Shown piece after piece: positions 6,616-12,620 of a stretch of 13,011 nt of DNA. The stretch spans positions 1-13,011 of the forward strand of contig JACVJH010000080.1 of the NCBI GenBank assembly GCA_015711895.1, written 5' to 3'. Made by a program: the position numbers and the translations under genes. Under the pieces are notes generated by a model. The model ran no database searches, was not told the origin of the DNA, and saw nothing but the letters and a program-made list of their open reading frames with translations. Numbering within the stretch: position 1 is the stretch's first letter; every line of letters begins with the position of its first letter. Source of the stretch: Candidatus Solincola tengchongensis. Lineage in GTDB: Bacteria > Actinomycetota > Geothermincolia > Geothermincolales > RBG-13-55-18.

Positions 6616-6871
6616 GAATGTTTATGATTTCTATGTGATACTGTTCGACTCTACTCACCAGGCGCTGAGGGCGGAGGCGGCCCTCAAGGAGGCCGGCATA
6701 CCGCACGCGGTAGTAAACACCCCCAGGGAGTTCAGCGTGGACTGCGGGATATCCCTGCGCATAGGGACCGAGGCCGAGGAGGCGGCGCGCGCCGCCCTAC
6801 AGGAGGCCGGAGTGGTCTTCGCGGGCATCGTTCCCTACCGGACGCGGAGCGGGAAACGCGGTGGTCCTTGA
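6614..6871 (+). CDS. DUF3343 small protein (putative Se/S carrier-like)
   Basis: This 85-residue protein opens with 'YVILFDSTHQALRAEAALKEAG' features (an 'F-x-STHxALRAE' core), then 'PREFSVDCGISLRIG' with a single conserved Cys44 in a Cys-Gly pair, and ends with a basic 'RTRSGKRGGP' tail. These are the marks of the DUF3343 family, described as putative selenium/sulfur carriers, probably a small alpha/beta fold in the cytoplasm. The ATG was kept because the family core starts 7-8 residues in, although no Shine-Dalgarno is visible and the upstream DNA is all A/T; translation may be leaderless. The double-cubane reductase begins 61 nt after its stop, so the two are likely co-transcribed. A role in supplying S or Se, or in maturation of that enzyme, is inference from family and position. 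Confidence 0.85.
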   Translation: MNVYDFYVILFDSTHQALRAEAALKEAGIPHAVVNTPREFSVDCGISLRIGTEAEEAARAALQEAGVVFAGIVPYRTRSGKRGGP

Positions 6872-6932
6872 CCTGACCGCCCTTCAGGTGTCGAGTTGCC
6901 GAAGGAAGCGTCACGCGAAAAGGAGGTCGGTG

Positions 6933-8210
6933 ATGTCCGATTATCGTGAGATGTGGGAGAAACTGGGGCTGGACCTGCAGGCCCACGACGGCCTTCTGGA
7001 GATACTTCCGCCCCTCTACCGGGAAACCATCTTGAGCCAGGAGAACCGGCCTAAAGGCATGGAGTATTTCGACTTCGTCTTCTCCGAGATCCACGGACTG
7101 AGGGTCAAGGAGCTGGTCGACCACCGTGCGCAGGGCGGCCTGGTGGTCGGGACCTTCTGCACCTATGTACCGGAGGAACTGATCATCGCCGCGGGTGGGA
7201 TATGCGTGGGCCTTTGTGCGGGAGCCCAGGTGGCCGAGGAGGCAACGGAGCAGTACCTCCCCCGCAATCTCTGCGCCCTCATCAAGTCATCACTGGGATT
7301 CAAGCTGGCCAAGGTGTGCCCCTATATCGAGTCCTGCGACCTGCTGGTGGGCGAGACGACCTGCGACGGGAAGAAAAAATACTATGAGATACTGGGGCAG
7401 TTCCAGCCGGTGCACGTCATGGAGCTTCCCCAGCGGAAGGACGACGTGGACCGCGCCCTATGGAGGTCGGAGGTAAGGCGCCTTGCGGAGCGGCTTGAAG
7501 AGCTTGCCGGGAGGAAAATAGAACCCGAGTCCCTGCGCGAGGCCATAAAGGTGGTCAACGAGAAACGCCGGGCCCTCCTGCGTCTGGCCGAGCTCCGCAA
7601 GAGCGACCCGCCCGTGATCTCCGGCAGAGACGCCCTGCTCATCAACCAGATCGCGTTCTACGACGATCCGAAACGCCTTGCGGAGAAGGTCAACGCCCTT
7701 TGTGACGAGCTGGAGGAGAGGAGGGAAAAGGGGATTGCCATAGGTGGAGCGCACCGTCCCCGATTGCTCCTCTCCGGTTGCCCTATGGCCATTCCCAACT
7801 GGAAACTGCCCGCCATCATCGAGACCTCCGGAGCCTTGGTGGCCATGGACGAGATGTGCACCGGCATCCGCTACTTCAGGCACCTGGTGAGCGAGGAAGC
7901 CGCCGATCTCGAGGGCATGCTGGACGCCATAGCCGATCGCTACCTGCGCATCGACTGTGCCGTCTTCACGCCCAATCGGGAGAGGATCGAACACATCAAG
8001 GAGCTGGTCGGCGATTATTCCATCGACGCGGTGGTCTATTACGCCCTGCAGTTCTGCGACCCCTACACCGTGGAGGCTTTCCTGATCAGCCAAGAGCTGG
8101 AAAAGGAGGGCATTCCCTTCCTCTACCTTGAGACCGACTACAGCACGGAGGACGTCGGGCAGCTCTCCACCCGCGTTCAGGCCTTGGTGGAGATGCTCAC
8201 GTCCGGGTAG
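6933..8210 (+). CDS. Double-cubane-cluster anaerobic reductase (2-hydroxyacyl-CoA dehydratase D / YjiM-like family)
   Basis: A 425-residue member of the HgdB/FldC-type superfamily, closest by eye to the YjiM / double-cubane-cluster protein (DCCP) branch: it opens 'MSDYREMWEKLGLDLQAHD', has 'SEIHGLRVKEL' (51-61), 'GTFCTYVPEE' (Cys76), 'LPRNLCALIKSS' (Cys114), 'CPY' (Cys129), 'GETTCDGKKK' (Cys144), 'INQIAFYDDP', 'SGCPMAIPNW' (Cys283), 'DEMCTGIRYF' (Cys309), Cys342, 'QFCDPY' (Cys375) and 'ETDYSTEDVGQLSTR' near the end. Proteins of this branch hold an [8Fe-9S] double-cubane cluster and, once charged by an ATPase partner, reduce small low-potential substrates; the physiological substrate is not settled. 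It is a single-subunit form, with no second dehydratase subunit nearby. The start at 6933 is set by AGGAGGT at 6921-6927, 5 nt upstream; an upstream in-frame extension lacks an RBS and family similarity. Confidence 0.92.
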   Translation: MSDYREMWEKLGLDLQAHDGLLEILPPLYRETILSQENRPKGMEYFDFVFSEIHGLRVKELVDHRAQGGLVVGTFCTYVPEELIIAAGGICVGLCAGAQVAEEATEQYLPRNLCALIKSSLGFKLAKVCPYIESCDLLVGETTCDGKKKYYEILGQFQPVHVMELPQRKDDVDRALWRSEVRRLAERLEELAGRKIEPESLREAIKVVNEKRRALLRLAELRKSDPPVISGRDALLINQIAFYDDPKRLAEKVNALCDELEERREKGIAIGGAHRPRLLLSGCPMAIPNWKLPAIIETSGALVAMDEMCTGIRYFRHLVSEEAADLEGMLDAIADRYLRIDCAVFTPNRERIEHIKELVGDYSIDAVVYYALQFCDPYTVEAFLISQELEKEGIPFLYLETDYSTEDVGQLSTRVQALVEMLTSG

Positions 8211-8409
8211 AAGAAGGGGCCCGCAAATACATATACCCTCCCACCGCGTGGATTGCGGCGGGAAGGCCATAAACCCTGCGGCGAAGGCGGAGGCAAGGAG
8301 GGAAGCCCGTTCAATCGGGTTACGTTTCTGCAGCCCGGTCGTTTCGTCCGGGTACGCGGCCGGAGAACAGGGGCCCCGAAAACCGTGCATGAAAACCTGT
8401 GCCTTGGAG

Positions 8410-8440
8410 GACCGCAGGGGAGCTGCCTCGAAAAGCGGTC
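8410..8440 (+). terminator. Hairpin downstream of the reductase, possible terminator or attenuator
   Basis: GACCGC (8410-8415) pairs with GCGGTC (8435-8440); inside, AGG (8416-8418) can pair with CCT (8426-8428). The run after it, TATTATCGTCCTTT, is only partly T-rich. It would end the DUF3343-reductase transcript before the next promoter. Confidence 0.3.
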
Positions 8441-8480
8441 TATTATCGTCCTTTCGGCGGGATGCACCGCTCCCTGGCCT

Positions 8481-8489
8481 TGCTATAAA
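8481..8489 (+). promoter_or_regulatory. Extended -10 promoter for the activator gene
   Basis: TGC-TATAAA fits the extended -10 pattern TGnTATAAT with 5 of 6 in the core; no -35 is evident, as is common for extended -10 promoters. It predicts a start near 8496 and a ~165-nt leader before the activator. Confidence 0.4.
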
Positions 8490-8493
8490 ATAC

Positions 8494-8513
8494 CTTCTCG
8501 AGGCTTCTCGAGG
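8494..8513. repeat. Tandem 10-bp direct repeat CTTCTCGAGG x2
   Basis: Two exact, adjacent copies (8494-8503, 8504-8513), one helical turn apart, start at the predicted transcription start of the activator. Each contains the palindrome CTCGAG. It may be a regulator site or simple slippage. Confidence 0.5.
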
Positions 8514-8649
8514 TGGGACCGTTCCCGCCTGCGGGCGAAGAAACACGGACCCCGACGTGGCCAATCCGGCGCGAGGGGCCATATCCACGCGCGCATGCCG
8601 GTAACCGTCAGCCGGACGCGTCAACCTACGTCAGGCCTATGGCTCGGGA

Positions 8650-8655
8650 AGGAGG
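8650..8655 (+). promoter_or_regulatory. Shine-Dalgarno that fixes the TTG start of the activator
   Basis: AGGAGG ends 7 nt before TTG 8663-8665, an ideal distance. The only nearby upstream in-frame ATG (8639) has no such site, and the family begins right at this position with 'MKVAGLDIGS'. Confidence 0.7.
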
Positions 8656-8662
8656 GAGGGCA

Positions 8663-9412
8663 TTGAAGGTCGCCGGTCTGGACATAGGGTCAAGGACCAT
8701 AGCCCTGGTGGAGATGGACGACGGGGAGATATCCTTCAGCGAGGTGGTGGACACCACCTTCGATCCCCTGGAACAGTGTCGCCGTCTTCTCGACGCGCGT
8801 CGTTTCGACCTCCTGGTAGCCACCGGTTACGGGCGCCACCTGGCCCAGGCCAATTTCGCCCACCAGGCGATAACGGAGATAAAGGCCTTCGCCCTGGGAT
8901 GCCATCACTTCTTCCCGGAATGCCGCACCATCCTGGACATCGGAGGACAGGACACCAAGGCCATCTCCGTCGGACCGGGAGGCAAGGTAGTGGATTTCCA
9001 GATGAACGACCGCTGCGCGGCGGGGACGGGTAAGTTCCTCGAGGTGATGGCCTCCGCTCTGGGGTTGTCCCTGCACGAGCTGGGCGTGGTGGCCATGGAG
9101 GCGGAGGGGGAGGTAAAGATCTCCAGCATGTGCACCGTCTTCGCCGAGTCCGAGGTCACCGGGCTCATCGCCAGGGGGACTCCCCGCCCGCTCATAGCCC
9201 GCGGACTGCATGAGGCGGTCTGTGACCGGGCCGCCGCCCTCCTCAAAAGGGTAGGCGTGCAACGAGAGTTGGTCTTCGCCGGTGGCGTGGCGCGCAACCC
9301 CTGCCTGAAGGCCCTTCTGGAAGAGCGCCTGGGGTTGCCCCTCCTGGTGCCCGAAGACCCCCAGATAGTGGGAGCCCTCGGCGCCGCTCTCTCAGCGATG
9401 GGGGAAAATTAA
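8663..9412 (+). CDS. ASKHA-type [4Fe-4S] activator ATPase of the double-cubane reductase (acyl-CoA dehydratase activase / YjiL-like)
   Basis: A 249-residue BadF/BadG/BcrA/BcrD-type ATPase, close to the usual ~255. As a homodimer it should hold one [4Fe-4S] cluster between subunits, take an electron from ferredoxin or flavodoxin and, on ATP hydrolysis, pass it at very low potential to the partner enzyme. Motifs: 'AGLDIGSRT' phosphate loop 1 (4-12), 'ATGYGR' (53-58), 'DIGGQDTKA' (92-100), 'NDRCAAGTGKF' with cluster ligand Cys118, 'SSMCTVFAESEV' with ligand Cys157, and 'FAGGVARN' adenosine motif (205-212). The start is TTG 8663, chosen from the Shine-Dalgarno and the family N-terminus. The predicted partner is the double-cubane protein upstream, though 452 bp with its own candidate promoter separate them. 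It converges with the aldolase-like gene. Confidence 0.93.
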   Translation: MKVAGLDIGSRTIALVEMDDGEISFSEVVDTTFDPLEQCRRLLDARRFDLLVATGYGRHLAQANFAHQAITEIKAFALGCHHFFPECRTILDIGGQDTKAISVGPGGKVVDFQMNDRCAAGTGKFLEVMASALGLSLHELGVVAMEAEGEVKISSMCTVFAESEVTGLIARGTPRPLIARGLHEAVCDRAAALLKRVGVQRELVFAGGVARNPCLKALLEERLGLPLLVPEDPQIVGALGAALSAMGEN

Positions 9413-9418
9413 GGACCC

Positions 9419-9437
9419 CCCGGGCGGCAATCCCGGG
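9419..9437. terminator. Hairpin between convergent genes, possible bidirectional terminator
   Basis: CCCGGG (9419-9424) and CCCGGG (9432-9437) pair around a 7-nt loop in the 28-bp space between the activator stop and the stop of the opposing gene. No T-tract follows on either strand, so support is moderate. Confidence 0.45.
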
Positions 9438-9440
9438 CTC

Positions 9441-10196
9441 TTAAGACAGGAGGCTGCGGAGGGAACGGAGCATCTCCTCTCCGCTCTCCCGTTCGAGAGA
9501 CGAGGCGTCCAGGAGCACGCCGGCGGCTCCGTCGCGCAGCGCCCGTCCGGCCACCTCCAGAGGGTCCGCCCCACCGTGTGTTTCACCCAGCGAGACCAGA
9601 ACGGGTACGGGGCACCCCCTCACCGCCTCCGTGAGGTCCCCGCCCTTCACCGGATACCTCAGGACCACCACGTCGGCCCCCAGCTCGGCGGCCACCCGCG
9701 CCGTGACCGCCAGCGCCTCCTCCTCGCTGAGGCCCGCGCTCCCCCGCAGGGCCACCATGGCCTCCAACACTATGGGGACGCCCCAGCGGTCGCAGGCATC
9801 CGAGAGGGCGCTCACCGCCTGGATGAACTCCCCCTCCAGCTCATGCCCGAACTTCACCGCCGCGGCCACGCCGTCGGCTCCCCAGCGCAGGGCCTCCTCC
9901 ACCCCGCTTATCAGCCGGTCCCGGAACTCGCGCGCACCTTCAAGCACCGTGAACCCACCGCTCACGCGCATCACCAGGCCCGGCTGCGAGGGGGTCTCCG
10001 GCAACCCGTGGCGGAACATGCCCCGGGTCATGAGCAAGGAATCCGGTGAACCCCCCATGACCAGTCGGACAGCCTCCTGCGGTCGTGCGAGCAGGCCCAC
10101 CGGACCCACCACCGCCGCCTGGTCCAGGGCGACCATAAGGGTGCCACCACCGCCGCCCAATATGCGCCGCAGCCTCACTTCTTTCCCGGTCGACAT
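9441..10196 (-). CDS. DhnA/DeoC-type class I aldolase homologue, catalytic lysine apparently absent
   Basis: This 251-residue protein fits the archaeal-type class I fructose-bisphosphate aldolase / ADH-synthase (DhnA) barrel: 'LMVALDQAAVVGP' (20-32) matches the 'DHGvs-GP' start, then 'GGSPDSLLMTRG', 'VEEALRWGADGVAAAVKFG', 'CDRWGVPIVLEAM', 'ELGADVVVLRYP' (171-182), 'GCPVPVLVSLGE' and 'RDGAAGVLLD'. Family enzymes form a Schiff base with the Lys of 'GAD-x-(V)K-x-x-Y'; here that position is Val178, with Lys184 a few residues on. The usual His after the first Asp is Gln26, and the phosphate-binding 'GRN' near the end reads 'LDASS'. It may be a non-aldolase paralogue or use another residue. The ATG 10196 was preferred over GTG 10208 because GGAGG would directly abut that GTG. 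Confidence 0.8.
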   Translation of the reverse strand: MSTGKEVRLRRILGGGGGTLMVALDQAAVVGPVGLLARPQEAVRLVMGGSPDSLLMTRGMFRHGLPETPSQPGLVMRVSGGFTVLEGAREFRDRLISGVEEALRWGADGVAAAVKFGHELEGEFIQAVSALSDACDRWGVPIVLEAMVALRGSAGLSEEEALAVTARVAAELGADVVVLRYPVKGGDLTEAVRGCPVPVLVSLGETHGGADPLEVAGRALRDGAAGVLLDASSLERESGEEMLRSLRSLLS

Positions 10197-10327
10197 CTTC
10201 CTTCTCACCTCCCGGGCTCCCGTGCATCGTGCCCGCGTAAACGCCTCGGCCTCATCCTCCGGCTTTCACCGGTACGGCCTCCGCCTGAACCTACGCATCT
10301 CCCGCCCCCCGCGCGGCCATGACAACG

Positions 10328-10333
10328 ATTATA
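10328..10333 (-). promoter_or_regulatory. Candidate -10 element for the aldolase-like gene
   Basis: TATAAT on the minus strand, a perfect -10 hexamer in the 189-bp gap before the aldolase-like gene; predicted start near 10320, leader ~125 nt. No good -35 at 16-18 bp is present, so this is tentative. Confidence 0.35.
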
Positions 10334-10385
10334 CACACGATGGCCTACGGTCGCGTCTAATGCGGGACATAAGGGGTTCGGGGTC

Positions 10386-12620
10386 TCATCCCCCCGTGTA
10401 CCCCTCGGCGAAGAAGCGACGCTGGTAGGGGCCCTCCTGGGCCGTGCAGTTGGTCCCCCCGGAGCGGTCTTTGTAATAGAAGTACATGGAACGCTCCATG
10501 AACAGGGGGAGATCGGAATCCATGCGCGTGGCGAAGGAACAGGCGCCCATCCCCGCTATCTCGTCCACGCAGAGGCTCATCCGCGAACGGGCCGGGACCT
10601 CCAGGCCCACACTCACCGTGGAGGAATCCTCTCTGCAGAACTCCAGCCGTACCTCCGCCGCCTCGGGGTTGGGGTTGGCCAGGAGTATCCAGGTGTCGAA
10701 GGAATCCCCGGTGTAGCCCTCGGCCAGGAAGAGGTGGGTGGAAGGGTTTTCCACAGCTGCCGAGCAGTGGCCGCCGCGCCGCCCGAAATAGTCGAAGTAC
10801 ATGGCCCGCTCCGCGGCCACAGGCACGCCGTTCAGAGAAAGGTAGCTGATGCCCACGCTGCCCTCAGGAAGGCCCGCCACCCCGTTGACCCAGACCGTGA
10901 ACCGGCTGCGCGGCGGGAGGGAGTAGTTCACCTTCACCGGGGCATGGCCCTCCGGGAGGTAGTCCACCTCCACTTGGGCCTCGACGTCACCCGGGTTGAC
11001 CATCAAGAGCCAGGTGTGGAACCCGCGGCCCGTGTATCCCTCCGCGAAATAACCCCTTGGGGAGGGCTGGCTCAGGCCCTCGCTGGCGTGCCCGTCATCC
11101 GCCCAGTCCCCGTAATCGAAGTACATGGCCCGCTCGGCGATCACCCCGGGCGCTGGCGCCTCCACCTCCATGGAGAGCTCGTCGTAGGCATAGAGGTCGT
11201 CGACGGGCAGCGTGAAGCGGCTGTGCGGCGCCAGCCGGTAATCCCTGGTCTCCGGTTCCCGACCGGAGCGCAGGAACCTCACGCTCACGGGCTGGGTGTA
11301 CTCGCCGGGGTTGTAGAGGAGGAGCCAAGTGTCGAAGCGGTCGTTGTAGGGGCCTCCCACCACCCTTCTGCCCCAGGCAAAATGGGTCCTCCAGTAATCG
11401 TTGTTCTCCAGGCAGTCGAAGGCCACTCCTCCGTTGGAGCCGCCGGAATGGATGAAGATCCCGTTTCCGACGTACATGCCCGCGTGTCCTATGTGCCCCT
11501 CGGGATTATCGTCGGCGTTCTCGTAGAAGAAGATGGCGTCCCCCGCCGGCAGTGCCTGTCGGGACACGAAGAGGTAACGGTTGTCCCTGGCCTGGTCGTC
11601 TGCCACCCGCTGCATGGGGTAACCCATGCGAATGGACAGGGTGTTGTAGACGAAGCCCGAGCAGTCGAACCCGCCCTCCGATTCCCTTTCCCCGCCGTAG
11701 ACGTAGGGACATCCCAAGCGCTCGAAGGCGAAGGCCACTGCCTGGCGCTGGGACTCGGTGGCGGCGGGGAGCTTACACCTGGAGGTGGAAAGGGAATCCC
11801 TCACGTACCATGGCCTCCAGCTCTCCATGTGGTCAAGGCGGTAGAGGGTATAGGCCATCTCTCCCCGGGGGTAGGCCTGCCCAGGCCAGACGCGGCTATA
11901 GCGGTACTTGCAGCGCAACCCCATGAAGACGGCCATCGCGCCTCCATACCAGGGACTGCCTCCGGTCAGCACGTCCACGTTGGAGGCTACATCCCCCATT
12001 CCCGCTCCAGCGGCCACCCCTGCGGCTACGCGCTCGAAGGCGGTTCCCTGCGATGGCTGGAATGAGCCGTCGGGAAGGCGATCCATGAGCCCGTACTTGA
12101 CCGCCAGGTTGGCCCAGATGAAATCGGGATGGGAGGGCGGGAGGTCGGTGAAGGTGACCGCGGGGTCGGCGCTCTCTCCGGCGTGCCCGAATACGCTCAC
12201 CAGCGCCCTGGCGCAGTCTATGCGCGAGAGGGCCTCCTCCGGATGGAAGCCCCCGTCCGGGAAGCCCTGCATGTAACCCCTCTGGGCGGCGTATTCCACC
12301 GCCTGCCGTATTTCCTCTGGCTGTCCAGAGAGGTCGTTAAAGCCCTGGGCCAAAGCCTTCCCCGCCGCCGCGGGGAAGAGGGATAGGACGAGCAGGAAGA
12401 GGAGCGGTAAAAGGGCCGCTGTGCGGAAAGGTGCCCTCCCACCTCGCCGCAAGGTTCTGACGTGCCGCATCAAGCGGCGCTCCCGGGCTCCCGCAACCCG
12501 GAACCGCAAGGCCCTCCACGCCGAGGAAACGTGATGAACTTCCCGCCCCGACCGGAGATCTTCATATCTTCCGGGCCCGGTTCCTCCAGGACCAAAGCTC
12601 CCGCTGCTCTCCGCCTGCAT
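10386..12620 (-). CDS. S-layer-anchored NlpC/P60 cell-wall peptidase with three C-terminal surface repeats
   Basis: A 744-residue exported protein. Residues ~66-91 are a hydrophobic signal/anchor ending 'AAAGKALA'. Three SLH domains follow (94-144, 156-207, and a weaker one at 222-263), recognisable from 'YAAQRGYMQGFPDGGFHPEEALSR' features, and bind secondary wall polymers. The NlpC/P60 domain (287-421) has catalytic Cys320 in 'GGFDCSGFVYN', His379 in 'GHIGHAGMYVG' and His391 in 'FIHSGG'; such domains cleave peptidoglycan stem peptides (gamma-D-Glu-diamino acid bonds). Three ~105-residue repeats finish the protein. ATG 12620 is preceded by GGAGGA (12632-12627) at 6 nt, much better than ATG 12470, but it puts an unusual ~65 residues before the hydrophobic segment; starting at 12470 would give a conventional signal peptide. 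A likely role is wall remodelling or use of foreign peptidoglycan at the surface. Confidence 0.9.
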   Translation of the reverse strand: MQAESSGSFGPGGTGPGRYEDLRSGREVHHVSSAWRALRFRVAGARERRLMRHVRTLRRGGRAPFRTAALLPLLFLLVLSLFPAAAGKALAQGFNDLSGQPEEIRQAVEYAAQRGYMQGFPDGGFHPEEALSRIDCARALVSVFGHAGESADPAVTFTDLPPSHPDFIWANLAVKYGLMDRLPDGSFQPSQGTAFERVAAGVAAGAGMGDVASNVDVLTGGSPWYGGAMAVFMGLRCKYRYSRVWPGQAYPRGEMAYTLYRLDHMESWRPWYVRDSLSTSRCKLPAATESQRQAVAFAFERLGCPYVYGGERESEGGFDCSGFVYNTLSIRMGYPMQRVADDQARDNRYLFVSRQALPAGDAIFFYENADDNPEGHIGHAGMYVGNGIFIHSGGSNGGVAFDCLENNDYWRTHFAWGRRVVGGPYNDRFDTWLLLYNPGEYTQPVSVRFLRSGREPETRDYRLAPHSRFTLPVDDLYAYDELSMEVEAPAPGVIAERAMYFDYGDWADDGHASEGLSQPSPRGYFAEGYTGRGFHTWLLMVNPGDVEAQVEVDYLPEGHAPVKVNYSLPPRSRFTVWVNGVAGLPEGSVGISYLSLNGVPVAAERAMYFDYFGRRGGHCSAAVENPSTHLFLAEGYTGDSFDTWILLANPNPEAAEVRLEFCREDSSTVSVGLEVPARSRMSLCVDEIAGMGACSFATRMDSDLPLFMERSMYFYYKDRSGGTNCTAQEGPYQRRFFAEGYTGG
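10392..10700 (-). repeat. Surface repeat unit 3 (coding)
   Basis: Encodes 'FDTWILLANPN' ... 'MERSMYFYY' ... 'FFAEGYTG', after which the protein ends with one Gly. The last module is complete. Confidence 0.7.
10707..11021 (-). repeat. Surface repeat unit 2 (coding)
   Basis: Encodes 'FHTWLLMVNPG' ... 'AERAMYFDY' ... 'FLAEGYTG', the second copy of the C-terminal module. Confidence 0.7.
11028..11336 (-). repeat. Surface repeat unit 1 (coding)
   Basis: Encodes 'FDTWLLLYNPG' ... 'AERAMYFDY' ... 'YFAEGYTG'. Units 2 and 3 repeat the same three landmarks at 105-107-residue spacing. Probably an Ig-like beta fold. Confidence 0.7.

Larger units (their letters stand above)
8211..8662. other. 452-bp non-coding gap between reductase and activator
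   Basis: Open frames here are Arg/Gly/Pro-rich, lack ribosome binding sites and resemble no family, so I read the region as non-coding. It contains hairpins CCCGG/CCGGG (8334-8338 with 8348-8352) and GACCGC/GCGGTC (8410-8440), an extended -10 promoter (8481-8489) and a tandem 10-bp repeat (8494-8513). In related gene pairs the activator usually sits directly beside the reductase, so the gap is unexpected. Confidence 0.55.

Noticed and set aside
8253..8666. 137-codon frame whose stop overlaps the activator start
   Set aside because: TTG start without a ribosome binding site, Arg/Gly-rich composition typical of GC-rich non-coding DNA, no domain resemblance. The TTGA overlap with the real start is explained by chance.
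10386..10412. Truncated fourth surface repeat at the end of the SLH peptidase
   Set aside because: The first repeat begins at 'FDTW' without a preceding 'FAEGYTG', so that motif ends each unit; three units are complete. The sequence after the stop does not encode a further unit in any frame I checked.
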